Of a DNA stretch of 44,773 nucleotides, positions 40,796 through 44,773 are shown piece after piece. The DNA comes from Candidatus Woesearchaeota archaeon. GTDB taxonomy: Archaea > Nanobdellota > Nanobdellia > Woesearchaeales > UBA10216. The translations under genes were made by a program, and so were the position numbers. The DNA is taken from contig NZCN01000014.1 in assembly GCA_002688315.1 (NCBI GenBank), forward strand, positions 1-44,773, written 5' to 3'. Under the pieces are notes generated by a model that ran no database searches, was not told where the DNA came from, and saw nothing but the letters and a program-made list of their open reading frames with translations. The first letter of the stretch is position 1, and each line of letters starts with the position of its first letter.

Positions 40796-42151
40796 TCAAT
40801 CTATTAAAGGTGCCATATCCTCCGTAACCTTAGAGATTGGAAGAAAGTGACCGTTAACATTAACGTATATAAATTGTGGATGCACATTTTGTACAAAGAT
40901 TTCATCAGGACCAAAAAAACCTGTCGTCGACTTAAGTAATACTCGAATCATACCAATTAAACCGCCATATTCTTTGTGTATTTTTTCAAGCTCAGCGTCA
41001 GTTTGTATAAACTTAAAAGCCTCAAGGTTATCAAGCAGAGTTAGTTTCTTAAATGTTGGATACACAAATATTTCAGCAAAGGCATTAAAATCAGATATTA
41101 TATCAGGAATATTATAATATTTTAGAAATGTTGAATCAATTTTTATATAAAGATGTATTAATTTGTTTTTTCGTCTAAGCATTCTCCCAAATCGCCAGAT
41201 AACCATAAGCATAAAACGTTCTTCTCTAGAGACTTTACTCAGCAATATACGTTTCACATCATCGTTTAAGTTATGTTCATCTAAAAGCTCATAAAGAAAT
41301 GCGGGTAAATTAGAAGTCATTGCTGCTGCACGAACTCGTTTGTGCCAAGTCAGTGCAACCTTTTTTTTAGAAAGTTCAGTATCTAAATCTTGATAAGTAT
41401 TTATATCTACGCGCGTAATATTTGCGTTTTCATAAATTGCGGATATTGTTTCGATAGCTCGTCTTATGCCGCTAGATATCTTTGAATTATCCAATCCATG
41501 CACTTTTATATTACCTAAGAAAAGAATGCTTGTCCCATGGTATAACCACTCGAATTGATTGTGAATATATTGCTGCCAGTAAAATCGGTGAAGATTCACA
41601 TACTCTTCAACATATTTATCAACATATTGCTCTATATAGATATCTTTCTGACATATCCTCTCAAAACTACTGAGAATAGTTTCAAATCTTTCTATAAATT
41701 CGTTAGCTCTTTCAACAAAAGCCGCAGTACTTAAGGAACCAAGATCAGTCTCAAAAGCTTTTAAAGATTTTGCACGTTCATCACTTACATTTGAAGCTGC
41801 CCGGGATTTAGCAATGTGCTCTTCAAAATCCTTAATCAACTCGAATAGAACGTTTAGATCTGCCCGGATAGTTTCCATATCCTCTCTTAAATCTTTGTGA
41901 AGCAGTCCAGCATTCTTGCTAATTAAATTTTCTATATCTTCAGCTGATTCAATAAACTTGAGAATATCTGAAGCTTTGAAAAACACTTGATTCAATAAAT
42001 CATCTATCGTTCGACTTTTTAATAGATTATCCCAAGGTTTAACTCGGATTGTCATTCTAATTTTTACTAATATATTACGTACAACAATTATTATATGTTC
42101 ATTATAAGCTATCAACAAACCCAAAGCATGCTCTATCTCTTCAATTTTCAT
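40796..42151 (-). CDS. Large helical protein with an HGTS (ADP-ribosyltransferase-like?) motif
   Basis: 451 aa. The N-terminal 200 residues are long helices (FFKASDILKFIESAEDIENL, then MEDTI-like coiled segments). At about residue 205, WLYHGTSILFLGNI then VHGLDNS resembles the first strand-helix of ADP-ribosyltransferase/2'-phosphotransferase folds (YHGTSxxxxxxIxxxGL). KKVALTWHKRVRAAAM, about 60 residues later, could match the second motif. The C-terminal part is helix-rich with a final FIYVNVNGHFLPIS. No transmembrane segment. If the motif is real it suggests NAD-dependent modification, toxin-like or RNA-directed. Otherwise unknown. Confidence 0.6.
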   Translation of the reverse strand: MKIEEIEHALGLLIAYNEHIIIVVRNILVKIRMTIRVKPWDNLLKSRTIDDLLNQVFFKASDILKFIESAEDIENLISKNAGLLHKDLREDMETIRADLNVLFELIKDFEEHIAKSRAASNVSDERAKSLKAFETDLGSLSTAAFVERANEFIERFETILSSFERICQKDIYIEQYVDKYVEEYVNLHRFYWQQYIHNQFEWLYHGTSILFLGNIKVHGLDNSKISSGIRRAIETISAIYENANITRVDINTYQDLDTELSKKKVALTWHKRVRAAAMTSNLPAFLYELLDEHNLNDDVKRILLSKVSREERFMLMVIWRFGRMLRRKNKLIHLYIKIDSTFLKYYNIPDIISDFNAFAEIFVYPTFKKLTLLDNLEAFKFIQTDAELEKIHKEYGGLIGMIRVLLKSTTGFFGPDEIFVQNVHPQFIYVNVNGHFLPISKVTEDMAPLID

Positions 42152-42363
42152 GTTATTTTTTAAACTATTTCATTATTTAAAGTTTTAGCCTAAGCTTTTT
42201 GGAACACACGCAAAAAGTATTAAACGCCAAGTTTAATGTATTACTCTTTGAAATTATATTTTCGTTCGTCCTTCTGCGTACTCCAACACTCGTCTTCAAC
42301 TTGCCAGTTTATTTTATGCATAAAACGATAGTCTTTTAAACCCCTATTTCTTAACTTATTACT
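42152..42363. other. Intergenic region between divergent genes
   Basis: AT-rich. Contains TTTAAA-type promoter boxes for the 451-aa gene (minus, about 42160-42180) and the phosphoesterase (plus, about 42335). A 26-codon minus-strand frame (42241-42321) is possible but lacks a ribosome-binding site. Confidence 0.4.
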
Positions 42364-42966
42364 ATGAAGATATTAGCAGCAGGTTGCTTGCATAGCAACG
42401 CTGATTTGATAGAAAAGCTTGCGCAGCAGGCACAGGATGAAAACGTTGATTTGGTAGTGTTAGCTGGCGATCTCACTTTTGGAGAGGAAAGCACAGACAA
42501 CATTATAGGTCCTTTTGTAAAACGAAACAAAAAAGTTGCTTTGATTCCAGGCAATCACGAAACAACTTCTACTGCTGACTTTCTAGCTCAAAAATATGAT
42601 GTTACAAATCTTCATGGGTACGGCTTAACTCATGGAGAAATTGGATTGTTTGGATGCGGCGGTGCAAACGTTGGATTGTTCCAGCTTTCTGAAGACGAAA
42701 TTTTTAATCATCTAAAAAAATCGCACAAATACGTGAAAGACGCTAAGAAAAGAATAATGGTTACTCATGTTCACCCTGCTGAATCAAGGATGGAGCAATT
42801 CTCAGAGTTTGTAAAAGGCAGCACAGGTGTTACAAGAGCAATAGAAGCTCTCAAGCCAGACATATTGCTTTGCAGCCACGTGCACGAAGCATCAGGCCTT
42901 GAAGAAACTGTCGGAGACACCAAAGTCATTAACGTTGCCAAAACTGGTAAGATAATTGAGATCTAA
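42364..42966 (+). CDS. Calcineurin-like metallophosphoesterase
   Basis: 200 aa. Two-metal phosphoesterase fold: motif 1 MKILAAGCLHSN (the usual D-x-H is C-L-H, so the first Asp is replaced), motif 2 LVVLAGDLTFGE, motif 3 IPGNHETTS, MVTHVHPAE, and final LLCSHVHEASGL. Related to the YfcE/DR1281/MJ0912 type that acts on nucleotide or phosphoprotein substrates. The Asp to Cys change in motif 1 is notable and may alter metal choice. Convergent with rtcB, 4-base overlap of stops. Confidence 0.85.
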   Translation: MKILAAGCLHSNADLIEKLAQQAQDENVDLVVLAGDLTFGEESTDNIIGPFVKRNKKVALIPGNHETTSTADFLAQKYDVTNLHGYGLTHGEIGLFGCGGANVGLFQLSEDEIFNHLKKSHKYVKDAKKRIMVTHVHPAESRMEQFSEFVKGSTGVTRAIEALKPDILLCSHVHEASGLEETVGDTKVINVAKTGKIIEI

Positions 42967-44416
42967 CCTTTAACAACTCCCAGCGGCACAAGTCGTGCAA
43001 CAGCTTTTCCCAGTCCAACATCGTTGGAAACCTTTGCTACTTCGTTTATGTCTTTGTATGCTGGTGCTGCTTCTTCTGCTATGCCTTTCCAGCTGGCTGC
43101 TTTTACAAACATGTTTTTCTTCTCCATATCAGCAGAAACTTTTTCTCCTCTAAAGCTTCGGATAGCTTCTTTTCTGCCCATTGCTCTTCCAGCTCCGTGT
43201 GCTGTGCTGGAAAAGCTGATTTCTTCTGATTTATCAGTGCCAACAAGAACATAACTTGCAGTCGACATTGTTCCTGGAATAAACACAGGCTGGCCAACTC
43301 CTTTATACATTTCATTAACTTCTTCCCGTCCAGGACCAAAAGAACGTGTAGCGCCTTTTCTATGCACACACACTTCCATAGATTCACCATCAACTTTGTG
43401 CTTCTCTACTTTTGCAATGTTATGGCAAACATCGTAAACTTGTTTCATTCCTTCATCTGTTCCCATTACTTTTTTAAAACTTGCGCGCATCCAGTGAACT
43501 ATCATTTGCCTGTTTGCAAAAGCATAATTCATTCCAGCACACATTGCTTTGAAATATTTTTGTCCAAGTTCTGAACTAAAAGGAGCATTTACAAGCTCTC
43601 TATCAGGCAAGTGCTCAAATCCATATTTCTTTTCCATTTCTTTGATATAATCAGAAGCCACCTGATGGCCAAAGCCTCGGCTGCCGCAATGCACCATCAC
43701 AGTTACTTGCCCTGGTTTTTCTATGCCAAACGCAGCAGCAGTTTTTTCATCATAAATTTCATCAACCTTTTGCACTTCAAGAAAATGATTTCCAGAGCCT
43801 AACGTGCCTAGTTGCGGCCTCCCTCTAGCAATCGCGCTTTCGGAAACAAAGCTTGGCTCTGCTTGCTTTAAGTAACCATATTCTTCTGTTGCATCCAAAT
43901 CACTCTTAATCCCATAACCATTTTCCAAGCTCCACTTAGAGCCTTTTGCAAGCAAGTCAAGCATTTCATCTTTTGAAAGCTTTGTCTGCCCACCACGCCC
44001 AACACCAGAAGGAACTTGGTTAAAAAGTTCATTCAAAAGCTCTTTTATCTTAGGCATTACTTCTTCTGCGGTCCAGTTAGTACGTATTAATCGCACTCCG
44101 CAATTTATGTCGTATCCTATACCTCCAGGACTAATTACACCAGTTTCCGTATCAACTGCCGCAACGCCACCAATTGGAAATCCGTCTAAGGGATTGCTAA
44201 CTCTCGCTAGGCAATCGAGCCTTCGTGGGCATCGGGCATGACATACGAAAACTTCTGAATACCTTCCAAGTGAGCTACATTAGCTGCTTGCATCAAAGTT
44301 CTGTCCTGCTTTATCTTCTGTATCAACTTTGCCGACGCAAAAATCTTTGCAGGAACTTTCATGCCGCCACTTTTAGGTATTTCCCATTCGTTTTCTGATA
44401 TTTTCTTTAGTTCCAT
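42963..44416 (-). CDS. rtcB: RtcB RNA-splicing ligase, interrupted by a 32-nt BHB intron
   Basis: RtcB seals 2',3'-cyclic phosphate and 5'-OH RNA ends with GTP and Mn and is the archaeal tRNA exon ligase. Exon 1 (44416-44218) codes for 66 residues plus one base, ending YVMPDAHEG. The unspliced frame then hits TAG. Exon 2 (44185-42963) resumes in another frame. Removing 44186-44217 joins them as codon T|AC (Tyr67): HEGYGFPIGG, the family's conserved motif. The spliced product is 473 aa, with GYDINCGVR (Cys95, Asp92), MVHCGSRGFGHQ and AHGAGRAMGRKEA for the guanylate-binding His. Archease lies 45 bases upstream in the same operon. Confidence 0.93.
44186..44217 (-). other. 32-nt BHB intron in rtcB pre-mRNA
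   Basis: Central helix: exon AAGG (last bases of the His-Glu-Gly codons) with intron CCTT, exactly 4 bp. 5' bulge CTC, cut CT|C. 3' bulge AGA, cut AG|A. The intron body folds as GATTGC/GCAATC, one bulged C, then TAGC/GTTA closed by a GAGA (GNRA) tetraloop. The outer helix is short (CG/CG). A length of 32 is not a multiple of three, so it must be removed for RtcB to be made. The structure matches tRNA-type introns cut by the splicing endonuclease. Confidence 0.9.
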
Positions 44417-44461
44417 TTCTGAATTTTTAGTTCATTGTTTATTTAAAAATGTTGTTAGAAT

Positions 44462-44773
44462 TCAGACATCCAGCACAACCTGCACAAAACAGTTGTCTTT
44501 CTCAACGTCAACAACCATGTCGTTGTACGTTATTGCTTTCACTTGCGGTCCAATTGTTTCGTATTTTCCAGCGTCGTCCCCTGTTGCTTCTGCTGTTAGT
44601 TTATGGTTTCCTTCATTTCCGCTAATTTTAATTTTCTGAACTTTTGCCAAAAAGAAGTTTTCTGAGTCTAAAAGTATCAAAAACTGTTCAAGAAAGTTCT
44701 GCAGCAATGCTTTCAGGTCAATTCCTTCTGCTGCTACTTTTTTCTTGGTTTTTCCTTTTACTTTGTCAGTTTC
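44462..44773 (-). CDS. Archease (5' end beyond window)
   Basis: 104 codons of the C-terminal part are visible, the N-terminus lies past the window end. Archease activates RtcB by promoting its guanylylation. Family features are IDLKALLQNFLEQFLILLD and GPQVKAITYNDMVVD, with a C-terminal CFVQVVLDV strand. A Lys-rich segment (KVKGKTKKK) lies just before. It is immediately upstream of rtcB on the same strand, the conserved archaeal gene pair. Confidence 0.92.
   Translation of the reverse strand, partial: ETDKVKGKTKKKVAAEGIDLKALLQNFLEQFLILLDSENFFLAKVQKIKISGNEGNHKLTAEATGDDAGKYETIGPQVKAITYNDMVVDVEKDNCFVQVVLDV

Noticed and set aside
42241-42321. 26-codon minus-strand frame MHKINWQVEDEC...
   Set aside because: A TATA-like box is at leaderless distance, but there is no other support. 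Too short to accept without comparison.
44097-44206. rtcB as a pseudogene or sequencing frameshift
   Set aside because: The extra 32 bases are not a one- or two-base slip. They fold into a BHB, and removal at canonical sites restores the exact conserved motif, with the rest of the gene intact.
42963-44416. Intein in rtcB
   Set aside because: The insertion is only 32 nt and shifts frame. Inteins are in-frame and more than 100 codons long.

Overview
This window is low-GC archaeal chromosome. The evidence is an Alba chromatin protein, ribosomal protein eS1 (S3Ae), archaeal-type DnaG primase, archaeal/eukaryotic-type prolyl-tRNA synthetase, Pth2, a Dph6-like diphthamide enzyme, RtcB with archease, TATA-box promoters, and tRNAs carrying bulge-helix-bulge (BHB) introns. 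A bacterial-type gyrase B, many small proteins, short intergenic gaps and the FlaI/FlaJ-like pilus loci suggest a DPANN-type lineage (Woesearchaeota/Pacearchaeota-like). That placement is an inference I could not test.

Layout. 1-5.1 kb: end of a class III prepilin, a 37-aa protein, proS, three paralogous membrane proteins split by tRNA-Arg(TCG), Alba, pth2. 5.1-10.3 kb: a minus-strand pilus/secretion operon (winged-helix repeat protein, VirB11/TadA-like ATPase, two GspF-type membrane proteins). 10.4-16.7 kb: eS1, gyrB, a GH37 trehalase-like enzyme, Dph6-like ATP-PPase, a CxxC redoxin. 16.8-18.5 kb: tRNA-Asn, tRNA-Ile, a MetE-like methyltransferase, a tiny zinc-ribbon protein. 18.5-22.6 kb: RBBP9-like hydrolase, the isolated C-terminal half of a Ski2/Hel308-like helicase, tRNA-Arg(GCG), and two divergent winged-helix proteins around palindromic operators. 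22.6-28.4 kb: dihydrolipoyl-dehydrogenase-like protein, GCS2-like ligase with a CARF-like regulator, MscS-type TM protein, a structured non-coding stretch, dnaG. 28.4-35.5 kb: SurA-like and coiled-coil proteins, a second pilus ATPase with a double GspF protein, tRNA-Gly. 35.5-39.1 kb: HTH protein, ZIP-like protein, glutaredoxin with two Cys-bearing micro-proteins, then nickel superoxide dismutase, its maturation protease and TatD, with a divergent cupredoxin. 39.1-44.8 kb: micro-ORFs and an inverted repeat, Sua5/YrdC, two unknown proteins (one with an HGTS motif), a metallophosphoesterase, then rtcB and archease.

The most striking signal is RNA splicing. (1) rtcB, the gene for the ligase that joins tRNA exons, is broken by a 32-nt insertion with BHB features: 4-bp helix AAGG/CCTT and a GNRA-capped intron hairpin. 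Its removal restores the reading frame and the conserved motif HEGYGFPIGG. RtcB would therefore be needed to mature its own mRNA. (2) Three of five tRNAs carry an intron at the same place in the T-loop, between positions 59 and 60. Each intron brings CGAA, which pairs with the tRNA's own TTCG to make the 4-bp central helix. (3) tRNA-Arg(GCG) has two introns of only 12 nt each, at 37/38 and 59/60. Together these suggest a relaxed, expanded BHB-splicing system coupled to an rtcB-archease operon.

A second theme is redox defence: Ni-SOD with its protease, a cupredoxin, glutaredoxin, a CxxC redoxin and a pyridine nucleotide-disulfide oxidoreductase. A third is two distinct FlaI/FlaJ-like machines plus a prepilin.
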